This document shows positions 52,985 through 63,929 of a stretch of DNA of 64,000 nt, piece by piece. The DNA is from Nymphaea colorata. Its lineage: Eukaryota; Streptophyta; Magnoliopsida; Nymphaeales; Nymphaeaceae. The notes beneath the pieces are model-generated. The model did no database searches and was not told the DNA's origin. It saw only the letters and a list, made by a program, of their open reading frames with translations. The position numbers and the translations under genes are program-made. Position 1 is the stretch's first letter. Every line of letters begins with the position of its first letter. The stretch is taken from assembly GCF_008831285.2 (NCBI RefSeq), contig NC_045146.1, positions 18,655,149-18,719,148 of the forward strand, read 5' to 3'.

Positions 52985-55311
52985 CTCCGAGCGGGAGTTC
53001 CGTGCGAAACTTGTCTAAAATGCCATCAAAGTATTTTCATTATGGCAATCATGCCCCGTACGCATTTGGAATTTTATTTTCGCTTGGCTTGTGATGATTG
53101 GCCGATGCGGCACGAGGCGGTCCGGAACCGGGTCCGGATCGGGTGCTTGTCCAAATTTGAACCTTACTTTTGTTTTCGAATTCAAATATAATCTTAACCC
53201 TTACATGTAAATGTCTTGTTAGGATAACGTTTTGTCTTGTATTGATCATTGTGGAAAATATTAAAGGAATTATAAAAGAGGTTAGTTAAATGATTGATTG
53301 TGTTGTCTTGTATTCTTTTTGGGTGGAAAGTAAAGAGTTTAGATGGCCAATTGAAATATGTTAAGTGGAGTGATGAGGACGACTTTCAGGTTCTGGGCAC
53401 GTTTCAACAAAGGGACGGGACATCTCGGGATTGCGTACTCCAGACAATGGGCTTCAGACGAAGCATGTCTTGAACGCTACGTTCTAGAGAATCTACACCC
53501 GTATTCGAGTCGACCGGGTGAGCACGAGCATCTAATGCGAGCAACGAGTGATTGCTGTTGTCAAATTCATTGCCTATCTTATGTTTGAATCAACGAGTGG
53601 GACGTCTCGTCTCAATACCGGCGTCTCGGGACCATCCTTCGAAGACGTTCTCAAGGTTTGCAGAAACCAATGAAACCATTATATGGACATGAGTAGCCTG
53701 TGTTGAGAAATATTATATATAAAGTTCATTACATTTATTTTGGCATACAAACTTGAGGTTGTTTTTTTCATAGTTTTCTTTGTTTTTCCCAGGGAGGAGG
53801 TACAGATGCTTGTCATATACACCCATTAACCAGAATGTTGTCTATTCAAAATAACACATACAAGAATCAATCTCATGACCGCATTTTCACCTTCACCGAC
53901 TCATCAGCATGATCAACTATGATATACCCATCAGATTATGAAAACAAAGAGAGAAATGCTGTGAAACAAGAGAACTGTCATTGATGTTTTCTGTTTGAAC
54001 TAATATGAAACACATTTTATGCTTTGTACAATCAAAACCTTATGCATATCAATCTTATGACAACTTACCATTGAATATTTGATCTTGATGCTGAGTGGAC
54101 TTCAATTTTAGTGGTTGTATTAAGTGTAATATGTATTTATATTGGATACGATGTAAAAGTGTCAGATATTTGGTTTTCTAATACGACTTACGGACGCTTA
54201 TATGAAATATGTAGCAGCCTAATTCTAACCACGAACCAAAGGGAGGGGTTTGACAAACATCGATCAACAATGGCCAGTTGTTCATTGAGCAATCAATCAT
54301 AAAACTAGTGTGTGGCAAACAAACAAATAATGAGTTTCCAACAATAACATGGAAGTCAGTATGAATAAATTTTAGTGCAAAGTCTAGTATGAATGGGCAC
54401 ACGGTAATGTACTACTGATCTGCGGTGAAAGTATGGGAAGCTTTAGCTCTCACTCGAGCAGTCGAATTCCCACTGGGACTGGAATTCTCATTTCACTAAT
54501 CCGAAACCACTCGGGCTTCAGTAACCGAATTAAATCAACAAATCTTTAGGCTTCCAACCGTAATAGATAAAAAAAAAAGTACAGACAAAAATATTGAAGC
54601 ACTTAGTAATAATAAATATAATTTATGCGATGTACGTTCATCGCTACATATCAATTGTATATAAAATTGGAAAATATTAATGCAGTTTGAAGATTAACGC
54701 AATAAAATTCAGCACTTTGAAGATGCTGCAGCAGAATTAATGAACACTCAAATTCATGCCTCATGTCAAAATCACAATCCAAATACCCTGACCTTCACGA
54801 AACACCTGTATTCCCTCAACTGCAAGCTTAATTATTATACATTGAAACATACTTTAATTTGATGAAATAATGAACATATTGGATATAGAACTTTTATTCC
54901 ACCCCATGAAAACCTGATATTAAATATATGGCATTTCATGCCATGTAGAATTTACCCAAGCAAAATCCGTAGCAAAGAGGAAAGTTCTGACTCGGTTCGA
55001 CATATCTAGACCAAAAGCCTCTTTGGCTCCCCATGGCTTCCTTCCGGTGGAAATAACATCAATTAATGGCATCCGGGAGAGAAAAAAAGATATTAAAAAA
55101 CGTAAAGCCGTCACGTAATCAATCGTCCAAACACAAGAGGTTCAAAAATGCAAATGAATACCAAAACAACCTGATGCATACGAAGCAGAAGAAGCAACAA
55201 ATAGGGTCTCGACTCTCAACATTTAGCTGCCTACGCGCTCTATCGTTTATCTCTTGCTGCAATCAAGCTACAGGAAAATTCACGAACGGTGAAAGAGGCT
55301 TTGCCCTACGA
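52985..55311. other. Intergenic stretch, no gene recognised
   Basis: This lies between the DCAF1 promoter and the RPL26 3' end. Open frames at 53358-53588 and 54111-54402 have no recognisable domain. No confident repeat or RNA gene was seen. The last few hundred bases should hold the RPL26 3' UTR. Confidence 0.55.
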
Positions 55312-56825
55312 TTAGTCGACGCCTTGAAGAGACGCAGCAACGTCTTCTGCAGTGAACTTGCCTTTTCCCTTCTCTGCGGCTCTGCCCTTCCCCTTCCTCT
55401 CTAACAAGGCCTTCCGGTCCTTGTCCAACTTCAGCTTGGTGATCATGACCTTTGAAGGATCTATGCCAACGTTCACAGTCGTACCTATATATTTTTCACA
55501 ACAAAGCTGTAACTTTGAAATGACAAATATTTATCAAAAAGAGGTAGAGGGACACAGCCTACAATACCATTTCTTTTACTAGCAGATCACATCAAACTTA
55601 CAGCGGATCATGCTTAATGATTAATGCAGAACGTTAAGCATATTACATTTATAGCAGTCAAAAACTAAGAGTGATATATAATACACACACACGTGTATTC
55701 CTTATAAGGCTTTTGTGGCTGGGAAAAATTATTAACTACTAGACTACCAAGAGAGGTGGCACATTCACCAGAATTAGCAGACTTCAGTATACCTAAAGAC
55801 ACCATTTTCTCAAACTAAAAAAGGGCATCACATACAGAATGGATACTGGATACAACAAAATCAATATTGACATGGACTAAAATTCAGGTCAGGCAATTTT
55901 GTTAAAAAGGTCGAATGAGATTGCATTGGATAAAGTATTCTTACAGGTTGGTGATCTAATTATAAAAAAAAAATTAAACGAAACCAAACTTGTGCGAGCA
56001 ATGAAAGTTCCTCTTATTCATGTTCTAGAAAACATGGTCCTATTATTTGTCACCCAACTTAAAGATTGACCACATAATTAAGATGGTAGAGGATTAGAGC
56101 AAATACGAATTGACTTTGAGATTCTTGAACCTTCTCAGTTTCATATCATTCTAGACACAAAAGAACAACAAAGCAAAAAAGACATGTACTGCAGTATCTA
56201 ATTGATAAGCATTGACTAACACTTGAACAGAGCATTGCCCTTCTGGAAGACTGCAACGTAAACTAAAAAGTAAAAACAGGCATACCATTAACTTTTTCCC
56301 TCGTGATACGCTCAATGTGAATAACCCACTTCCTTCTATAAACTTGAACAATCTTCCCTTCTCTTCCCTTGAATGTTCCTCTAGCAACCTGCACCTCGTC
56401 ATCTTTGCGAACTGGAACCGATCGAACCTGGAGGATAGTGAAAAAGCATTTCCTATAGGATCCTTCAATATATTAAAGCATTTTTGTGATCATAGAAATG
56501 AAAACATACAAACAATACAAACATCCAGACGCACCCACGCATTCTTTTCCCACCAAATTCTTTTGTATTGCTTATAAATTATGACGGAACCCAGAAATCA
56601 CCCCATGTTGCATCCATGAAGAATATTCCCTTTTATAAGCCCTTTAAAGACAGAGAAACTTCACGACTTCTTGCACTAGTATCACTAATAAATGCATTAT
56701 CGTTAGCGTATTGTACATTCAGACATAGGCCAATAACAATTGGTAGTTTTTTGTGATCAAGAAAAAAGAAAGCATGATCATTCTGATAAATATCGTAATC
56801 AAGGTTTCCAAAGAAGATTCTGGTG

Positions 56826-56873
<48 letters not shown>

Positions 56874-57456
56874 ATGAGTTTTCTGTTAACTTCCAACAAA
56901 AACATGGTTAAATATGGAAAAAAAAAATTCGTTGTCTGTTTTGCCAATATTACAAGAATATATTTGAAAAAATTGCAATATCTGTGACACTGATGATATT
57001 TGTAACACAAACCAACCAACGCGCCTACATGTTTTCTTTTCCCTGAAGCATTTTTTTAAAAGTGTTTATGAAGAACAAACTCAGAAATTAGTATTCGCAT
57101 CTGCGAATGATGTTGTCTTTAAATCTTTTAATAGAACAAATGACTTCATTCTTCGATAACGAAGACAAAATATTCAAGCATGTGCATCCACACATGAAAA
57201 AGGGAGAGAGACAGAGAGAGAAGTTTTACATTATATTTGTTACGAAGTTCCGGTGACAAAGGAGCACTCATGAGAATACGCCTGACACTTGAAGGTGCGG
57301 TGAAGTGTGCCTTCCGGCACTTCCTCCTCGAGCTTGTGACTCCTGACCACCGAACAAACGTACAAAACCATGTTGGCATTCTCTTACAGTTGGGAACAAA
57401 GTAATCCATGAAGTACCAAAAAGAATAGCGACATTCTTACTTGGATTATATTTCAT
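55312..57456 (-). CDS. RPL26: 60S ribosomal protein L26 (uL24)
   Basis: Coding exons 57456-57441, 57342-57230, 56427-56286 and 55484-55312 join in frame to give 147 residues, the usual size for plant L26. Key blocks are [39 protein letters not shown], a KOW region ([20 protein letters not shown]) and [20 protein letters not shown], with a Lys-rich C-terminus ending LQGVD. It is a structural protein of the large cytosolic ribosomal subunit near the exit tunnel. The ATG is 16 bases before the first coding intron. A non-coding first exon ends at 57986 (donor CTACCG|GTACC), and the coding exon starts at 57476 after TTTTTTATAG, leaving a 509-base leader intron. Leader introns and promoter motifs of this kind are common in plant ribosomal-protein genes. 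No sign of a processed copy: the introns are intact. Confidence 0.97.
56829..56870. repeat. (AT)n microsatellite in an RPL26 intron
   Basis: About 21 AT units in the intron between the second and third coding exons. Confidence 0.95.
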
Positions 57457-57761
57457 CTTGGCTCCGATCTGAGTCCCTATAAAAAAGAAGAGGCTCAGCC
57501 CATTGACAAATAGTATATAAATTGGTAAAAAAAAAAAACTTGAAGAACCTCAAAATCCTGGTTCATGAAAGATAAAACATATGAAAAACAGAGAAGAAAA
57601 ATCCTGACGTTTCATGAACAGGAAGAAAAGGAACTGCATATTGAGAACGTCCAGGGAAAAAGACACACAGACAGAAAAACCAAAGGCAGAGATATCTAAG
57701 CATCATTACATACTTCACACGCTAGGATTCGTTCGCACGTCCTAGGATTTATTATCCGCCG

Positions 57762-57769
57762 TAGGGTTT
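57762..57769 (-). promoter_or_regulatory. Telo-box inside the RPL26 leader intron
   Basis: On the minus strand the sequence reads AAACCCTA, the plant telo-box found in many ribosomal-protein and translation-factor genes. It lies in the 509-base leader intron. Confidence 0.5.
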
Positions 57770-58120
57770 ACAATAAAATCCACCGAAATGAAAACTATAA
57801 CCATATAAAACGATCGAAAAAAGAATTTACAGAAATCGTAAATGCGTTAATATAAATGTTTTTCTTTGTTTATCTATCTGCTGACAGAAAGAAATTACCC
57901 CCTTCTGAAAAAAACAGGCAATACTGATGATCGCCCGGAAAGACTCCGAGAAATGGCGGGACGAAAGAGAGAGAGAGATTGGTACCGGTAGAAATGCGAA
58001 GGTGCCGTCCTCTTCCTCTTCAGCAAGCTTCTTCTAGCAGCTTCCCCTCCTGCTGCGTCGGCTGCTGCTGGATTGAACACTGCCGCGGAGAGAAAGCGAA
58101 GAGAAAAAAGAGAGCCCTAA

Positions 58121-58195
58121 TGGGCTAAAAAAAGACAAGCGAGAAATTCGCCTCGTTCTTAAGAGATATTACGGTAGTGTACAACCTTATGGGCC
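58121..58195 (-). promoter_or_regulatory. Site II-type promoter motifs of RPL26
   Basis: TGGGCT at 58121-58126 and TGGGCC at 58190-58195 fit the plant site II consensus TGGGC(C/T), a TCP-type element frequent in ribosomal-protein promoters. They lie about 135-210 bases upstream of the leader-intron donor. Function is inferred from position and family habit. Confidence 0.5.
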
Positions 58196-58269
58196 GTGTC
58201 GGCTCTGACCCGTCTCGATCGAAATCGTGCGATGCGTAGGAGCAGGTAAGGCGGTAAGCAGCGTTAACG

Positions 58270-58617
58270 CACTTGGGCTTGGTCGAGCTCGATTCGAACT
58301 CGCTTCACTCAAGCTCGAGCTCGACCAATTGGAACTTCAACTGAAAACTCAAGTTTATAAATAAGTCGAGTTAGAATTATGTGAACTTGATTAAATTAAA
58401 TTAAATTAAATTAAATTAAATTAAGCTTATTTAATTTAAGTTATTCTCTTTTTTTTTTAGAAGTAAAACCTAAGAAAGAGATAAGTCAACTAAAACATTG
58501 GTAAAACAAGTCAAATTTGAATCCAGACCTTGTTTGTTGAGTCGAGCTCAAGCCGAGCAATATATGAGTCAAGTCGAGTGTCCAGCTCGAGCTCCGCTCC
58601 ATTTATGTACAGCCCTA
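58270..58617. mobile_element. Eroded hAT-like element with GAGCTCGAGC-type arms
   Basis: Both sides carry GAGCTCGA / TCGAGCTC-rich sequence in opposite orientation. The right side closes with TGTACAGCCCTA, a terminus seen in many plant non-autonomous hAT elements. The matching left terminus is not present, so the left end is lost or too diverged. A pentanucleotide (AAATT)n array sits inside. Confidence 0.4.
58389..58424. repeat. (AAATT)n short tandem repeat
   Basis: About seven perfect AAATT units. Confidence 0.95.
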
Positions 58618-59265
58618 AAGCCAAGGGTTCATGAGTTTATCAGCTGGATCTGATTTGGATCCTTGTTAAGCTTTGCACTAGATCCTAATCCAAGTATGCA
58701 GTCCAGTTTCGATGGGTATCATCATGGATCCAATCTAGATCAAAAGACGACCTACCCTTTTCAAAAAAAAAAAAAATACTAATATCAAAATATATTTTAT
58801 AGTTTCCATGATCAAAAGTTACGTGTTAATCTTATTCATCCATGGATGACTTATTATAGAATATTTGATTTGGATGCTAAGCGTTTTGTTGTCTTCAGTT
58901 TTAGCAGTTCAGTTTGTCTTAAGTTTTGATATGTATTATTTCGTATGGTTTTTCATTTGATTATTTCATTAGGTCCGCTTCAAGGTGTGCAACCTATAAA
59001 AAACACACATTGGACCACTGACAAAAGAAATGTCAAAAGCCATAACAAAAATGTAATATTTGAAATTTCTTTGAAAACCTGGGAGATACTTTGTTTTTTC
59101 TTTCATTTTTCGTCTCTTGAGGCATCTTATATTGTATTAAATAATTAAAATTTTAAGTTACACTAAGCAAGTGAAAATAAGGAAAGGTCAATGTGGAATG
59201 TGAGTATAATGTAGTACATGAACCATACTTGGTTTTTCCTATATTTATTTTTTATAGAAGATCGT
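58618..59265. other. Intergenic stretch, no gene recognised
   Basis: AT-rich DNA between two transposon-like segments. I see no gene or RNA. Confidence 0.6.
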
Positions 59266-59273
59266 TTTGTTTG

Positions 59274-59453
59274 CAGGGGCGAAGCCAGACATATAGTTAA
59301 TAAAGTTTCAATTGGTCAGCCAGCCCCGGGTCTTGTGGAACTGTCTTATATAATTAGATATAGATCCACTTAAATTCAACCATTAAATTAAGCTTTCATA
59401 GAATGAGCTTCGAGCATATGCCCCACGGAGCTCTCACCTATCTCCGCCCCATG
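59274..59453. mobile_element. 180-bp non-autonomous hAT-like MITE with intact 8-bp target duplication
   Basis: The element begins CAGGGGCGAAGCCAG and ends ATCTCCGCCCCATG (complement CATGGGGCGGAGAT), giving short inverted ends. It is flanked by an exact 8-bp direct repeat TTTGTTTG at 59266-59273 and 59454-59461. Eight-base duplications are the hallmark of hAT insertion. It has no coding content. Confidence 0.75.
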
Positions 59454-60087
59454 TTTGTTTGCTACAACTTCTAAATATTATTTATTCAATAATATATATG
59501 TATAAAGCCTATTTGTGTGTTTCTCATTATATTTCTAGTGAAATTGTCGTCCATCTCATCCAAAAATAATAGAAGGATTTAATACCTGCAGATTTAATCT
59601 TTCGATCTGGCATCTGAGTGTGGCCAAGATTTCTCTCTTCTTGAAAATTCATACATTTTTTGTATCAGTATATGAACAACCATATGTAGAGCATCAATTC
59701 AGGTTCAATGTAAATGGAAACAATGTTGCATTTAACAGCGCGTCATCATAGACAAAGAACTACGAACGAGTCCCTGCATAAAAGCTTTCTCAAAATATGC
59801 TTTCTTCAAGTGTTTTATGTCAATGAAAATAAGGGAATGCAAATTGCAATTTATATTTATATCAATCTTAATTTTGAAAACTCTAAGCATGTGAATATAT
59901 GAGCACATGTTACTATCCAACAGTAAATAAGATAACCATGATAAGTTTTCAACAGCAAGCGTTTTAAGAAATTAAACTTTACATACTAAACTGTCTTAAC
60001 AGAAAATTTGGAGGCTAAGCACAACAGCCAAAGTCTCTTACTTTAAACTAATCTAACCTTTTGAGGATTAGAACTTCGAGTTCCAAG
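59454..60087. other. Intergenic stretch, no gene recognised
   Basis: AT-rich DNA between two transposon insertions. Open frames at 59714-59920 have no recognisable product. Confidence 0.6.
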
Positions 60088-60678
60088 CAGGAATGTACAA
60101 TGAGAGAGCTCAGCTTGATTCATATATTGCTCTTTTCAAACTCAAGTGGACTCCGCGCTCAACTTGAGTCCAAGCTTGAGCTCGACTTAGTAAATCGAGT
60201 CCAAGCTTGAGCTCAACTCGTAAGATGGTATTACATGATTCCTTTTTTCTTTTTTCAAATGAAGCCGAAATCCGCCAAAAAACGTGTGATAAAAATTATT
60301 ACAAATTACTGATATGCCCTTGAAGATGGCAAACAAAGTTGAACTCGTCTAACTCGAATTCGACTTGTTTATAACCGGGGGATGCCTAGGCCATGGCTCC
60401 ACCCTGACCAATGAAAAAAAAAATTTACATTGAAAAAATATAATTTTTTAATTATACAATGTATTTTTTGGATTTGAATTTAATTTGGCCCTACCTAGAT
60501 CCAGTGGTTGGACTATTGGCCTGCTCTTGAAGAAAATCCTGGCTCCGCCCCTGTTTATAACTCGAATTTCAACTCAAACTCAAGTTCATCTCCTTTATTA
60601 AAGGAGCAAGGCTCAAGTCAAGCTTACATAGTTGAATTCTAGTCAAGTTGAGTTGGCTCGGCTCACTATACATCTCTA
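60088..60678. mobile_element. hAT-like element carrying a nested insertion
   Basis: The left end reads CAGGAATGTACAATGAG and the complement of the right end reads TAGAGATGTATAGTGAG. The flanks GTTCCAAG and ATTCCAGG agree at 6 of 8 bases, consistent with an old 8-bp target duplication. The arms contain CTCGAG/GAGCTC-rich sequence like the element at 58270. A 178-bp element (60376-60553) sits within it, so the original length was about 405 bp. Confidence 0.55.
60376..60553. mobile_element. 178-bp MITE nested in a second element, intact 8-bp target duplication
   Basis: It is flanked by an exact TTTATAAC at 60368-60375 and 60554-60561. The right end complement reads CAGGGGCGGAGCCAGG, matching the left end of the 59274 element at 14 of the first 15 bases. 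The left end is CGGGGGATGCC. Length (178 against 180) and ends place it in the same family, in reverse orientation. No coding content. Confidence 0.75.
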
Positions 60679-61018
60679 ATTCCAGGTAAGTACTTCCCTA
60701 TTTTGGATACCACACCATTGTGTGCATACACCAAAACAATTAACAATTTGGTAATAATAAAAAATGCTTCCAAATATTGATAGAAACACAACCAGGGTTT
60801 TTAAAATAATTGACTGCTAAGTTGGCTGTTTGTTAGTAATGATGACCAACTATTTTCCTATAAAGAAGAAATTGAGAAATAACTTAATTTTTTATTGCAT
60901 AACATTTCCGTAACAAAAAATAAAAAAGGATTTTGGTGCATACTATCATCATTTACAATTTTTTTTCTTAATTTTCTAAATTCAAGCATGAGAGTGAGAG
61001 CCAAAGGCCCCTCTTTCC

Positions 61019-61561
61019 TAAGGGTGGGTGTCGAACCGGCCCGATTGGGCTCGGGCCTGGGCCGAGAAAAATCTGGCCCGGTAGGTCGGTTCGGGTCAGC
61101 CCGTTTATATTTAAAAAGTATTTTTTTTATTTTTTGTTTTAAAATATATATTTATTATTATTAAATATATTTTATATTTAAAAACATTATTTTATAATTA
61201 AAAAATTATTTTTTATTTTTTAATGGGCCGAGCCGGGCCCAAGCCCGCGTCAGGCCGGCCAGATCCGACTCGAGCCTGGGCCCAATAGGCCGGCCAGATC
61301 GGGCTTGGGCCCGATAGGCCGGCCCGGCGGCGGTCGGGTTCAGCTTACTTAGATTAAAAAATTATTTTTTATTTTTTTCTTTAATAATATATATTTATTA
61401 TTAATAAATATTTTTTTATTTTAAAAAATTATTTTATAATTAAAAAAATATTTTTTAATTTTAAATAGGCCGTGCCCCTAAGCCGAGACCCATGCTTTCC
61501 GACGGGGCTGGGACGGGCAAGATCAGCCCTTACGGTGGCCCGGCCCAATGACCACCCTTAA
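61019..61561. mobile_element. 543-bp GC/AT-banded hAT-like element with 8-bp target duplication
   Basis: The inverted ends are TAAGGGTGGG on the left and, as complement of the right, TTAAGGGTGGTCATTGGGCC. The flanks are an exact CTCTTTCC at 61011-61018 and 61562-61569. The interior alternates GGCCCGGGCC-rich bands with very AT-rich bands, and the AT band appears twice (about 61105-61220 and 61355-61470), pointing to an internal duplication. It has no coding content and is therefore non-autonomous. Confidence 0.75.
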
Positions 61562-61569
61562 CTCTTTCC

Positions 61570-62009
61570 CCTTAATTCTATGGTCCAAACATGGACCTTG
61601 CTTTAAGTGGAATCCCTCAACTTGGTATTAGCGCTCAATCTCATAAAACTAAGAAAAGATAGTAATTATTATGCAAAGATAATAAGAATTACAAGAATCA
61701 AACCACCGTTGTAGGCATTCCTACATTAGCTGCTCAAAAAGAAAATGAGATAATCAACCAAAAAAATTGCATTCCTTTCTACACACAAAATTCCGAGAAA
61801 TGTGCAAAAAATCTTAGTGCAAAACAAAAAGTTCATAGAAGAATTGTATTCCTACAGACAGAGTTCAGATCCAATGAACCCCACGCGAGTCTGAGCTGAC
61901 TCAGCTGAGAGGGTTTTAGCACGCAAGGTCTCTGCCTTCTGTTCTGTCTCCTTCCTAAGTCTCCTTCCTAAGAAGAAAAGGAATCGCGAACTGGAGAAAG
62001 GCGAGCGAA
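61570..62009 (+). other. Upstream region and leader of the NFD6-like gene
   Basis: AT-rich sequence, then a mixed-composition leader (about 61855-62009) before the ATG. No clear TATA box was identified. Confidence 0.45.
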
Positions 62010-62920
62010 ATGGCATCCGCTGCCTGTGCCAGGAGAGTGGTTCGTTCCTCGTTAGGAAGCAGCAGCTGCAGGGCATTCATCGGAGCGAGAAGCACCGGTG
62101 TGACTGCCTCCTCCCCATCAGTCGCTCGCTTCCCTCTCCTGCGGCGGCAGTCCAATGTCTCATGGTCAGCCATCGATCTTCCTTTTTCTCTTTTTTTCCT
62201 TATAACATGTTAGGATCCTTTCACCACTCTTGTTTCTCTGTTCTTTCCCGTACCACCAGATTCTCTTTAGCGCTCCACGAAAAGCCATTATTAGAAAATG
62301 TGCTGTTTAATTCTTAACTGCTTCCCTGTTTGGGTTGGAAGAATAGTCGCTTCTGCTTTCGTTGGTATATGCCTCTCCAGTTTTTCCTGTTAGAGCTTGA
62401 CTTTGAGTTGATTTTATTGAAATTCCCCTATTCCTTTCTTTGCTGTAGCCTTCCTAGAGTTTTGGGTCCTGTTTCTTCTTTGATGCCTCTGCACACCGCA
62501 ACTGCAACGGCTTTGATGACTTCCATGCTTTCTGTGAAGTCTAGGAACTGGGGGTGGCTGTCAGAAGGTACCATCCTTGCTTTCTTCTTCTTCCCTTGGG
62601 TCTCCCTTTGCTGCCTTTCATGATTTTGTTTTTGGATTTATTCCTGATTGATGAAATGACTTAAATCCTGGTTGTTTCCTTCGCTTTCGCCATTCTGTTA
62701 TGTGTATATTTTTCTTATGATCACCAGTTACTTGAATTTATTTTTATGTTCTAATAATTTGTTTTCTTTATGGATTTCATGGATAATGGTGCTAATTTAT
62801 AACTATTTGAATTGTGTTACATATGCCTGTTACCTTCGAAGTTAAACTTTTTCTTTCTTTTAGCTCATCATGCTTTAATATGGGCTGGTTTTGGTAGGTG
62901 CACTAAACAAACCAAGCTGA
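62010..62920 (+). CDS. NFD6: NUCLEAR FUSION DEFECTIVE 6-like small organelle protein
   Basis: Coding exons 62010-62164, 62449-62567 and 62898-62920 join in frame (phases 2 and 1) to give 98 residues. The N-terminus (MASAACARRVVRSSLGSSS) is rich in Arg, Ser and Ala and lacks acidic residues, as in organelle targeting peptides. The conserved block is LPRVLGPVSSLMPLHTATA followed by NWGWLSEG, which I recognise from plant NFD6-like proteins. In Arabidopsis NFD6 is a mitochondrial protein needed for polar nuclear fusion in the female gametophyte; its biochemical role is unknown. The last exon adds ALNKPS and is the least certain part, because this family is known for variable 3' splicing. A plastid-derived insertion begins about 670 bases downstream. 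Confidence 0.8.
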
Positions 62921-63170
62921 TTCCCAGCATTTTAAGGTATGTTCATCATAGAGACCCTTAGCTGCTGGTAAAAAAGTTTGGAGTCTCAATTTTGCTTATC
63001 AATGATATATGTAGATATTCTGTCCAGGAGCAAGAATTGTAGTTTAAGCATACTACCTTATCCGAATGATACTTGTTGAAAGCATTGTGTGACATGTGGT
63101 TGCTAAATTTGATATGTTTTGGTTGCAAACTTTTGACAGCTTCTGGTTGGTGTTACTTTTGCTTTGCCTG

Positions 63171-63173
<3 letters not shown>

Positions 63174-63218
<45 letters not shown>

Positions 63219-63240
63219 TATATATAATATACATACATAT
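63174..63240. repeat. Compound (CA)n(TA)n microsatellite
   Basis: About 15 CA units pass into interrupted TA repeats. It lies in the 3' flank or a late intron of the NFD6-like gene. Confidence 0.94.
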
Positions 63241-63589
63241 TTTGATGTATTCTCAAGCTCTGTGTTGAACAATGGTTCTGTACACAAAGGCTTTTCATGT
63301 AAAAGATATATCTTCGAATATGAGCAAGGCTTGGTGTTATGCTGACAGGTTGGACTATTACAAATTTATTCCAATTAGCAGCTGTGTCTATATGTCAATG
63401 TGTTCCTGTGTGTGTGTGTATGTGTGCACCCCAGTTCAGTAAAGAATCTGTAGTGAGTGTGGAGGGTGGGCATGGGGGGTGATACTGAATCAACAGATTT
63501 TCATCTGAATTGGTAAAGCTTGGGTTGGATTGGCATATTCAATCCAAATTGGACAATCCTCCCCAGGTCTATGTTTTCTTAAACTGCTT

Positions 63590-63704
63590 CTTCCACAACC
63601 AAATCCAAACTAACAAAATGTTGAATTGAGTCTTACCAGTCCCTACTGGGGTTATTACTCATTTTTGTACTCACTGTTTATGTTCCAATTATTTCTACAA
63701 TGAG
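63590..63704 (+). pseudogene. psbL: psbL remnant (photosystem II protein L)
   Basis: The segment aligns base for base with the plastid psbL gene, for example AACAAAATGTTGAATTGA and CTACTGGGGTTATTACTC. It is 115 bases against the usual 117. The start codon position reads CTT, the codon for the conserved Glu in NPNEQNVEL is TAA, and two single-base deletions break the frame. It cannot encode PsbL. Confidence 0.88.
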
Positions 63705-63800
63705 AGAAAGAAAGGAAATTCTCTTTTCTTATTTGGAAGGATATCATACCATAGCTATCCATGACTATTTATGTCTATAGGATGACCACTTGATGAACAA

Positions 63801-63929
63801 ATGGCTGATTCTACTGGAAGGATTCCTCTTTGGCTGATACTGATAGGCACTCTAACTGGTATTCTTGTGATTGGTTTAATTGGTGTTTTCTTCGAGGGCG
63901 CATAGTTCGAATTGAGATCTGCCCTGTAG
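63801..63929 (+). pseudogene. psbJ: psbJ remnant (photosystem II protein J)
   Basis: ATG at 63801 opens a frame reading [11 protein letters not shown], then [13 protein letters not shown], clearly PsbJ. Two changes mark it as non-plastid: CTGATA is tandemly duplicated (adding two codons after PLW), and the codon for Tyr near the C-terminus is TAG at 63903-63905. The remaining codons still align to the ancestral stop at 63927-63929. The open part is 34 codons and keeps the hydrophobic membrane segment, so it lacks only the last few residues of the normal 40. Confidence 0.9.
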
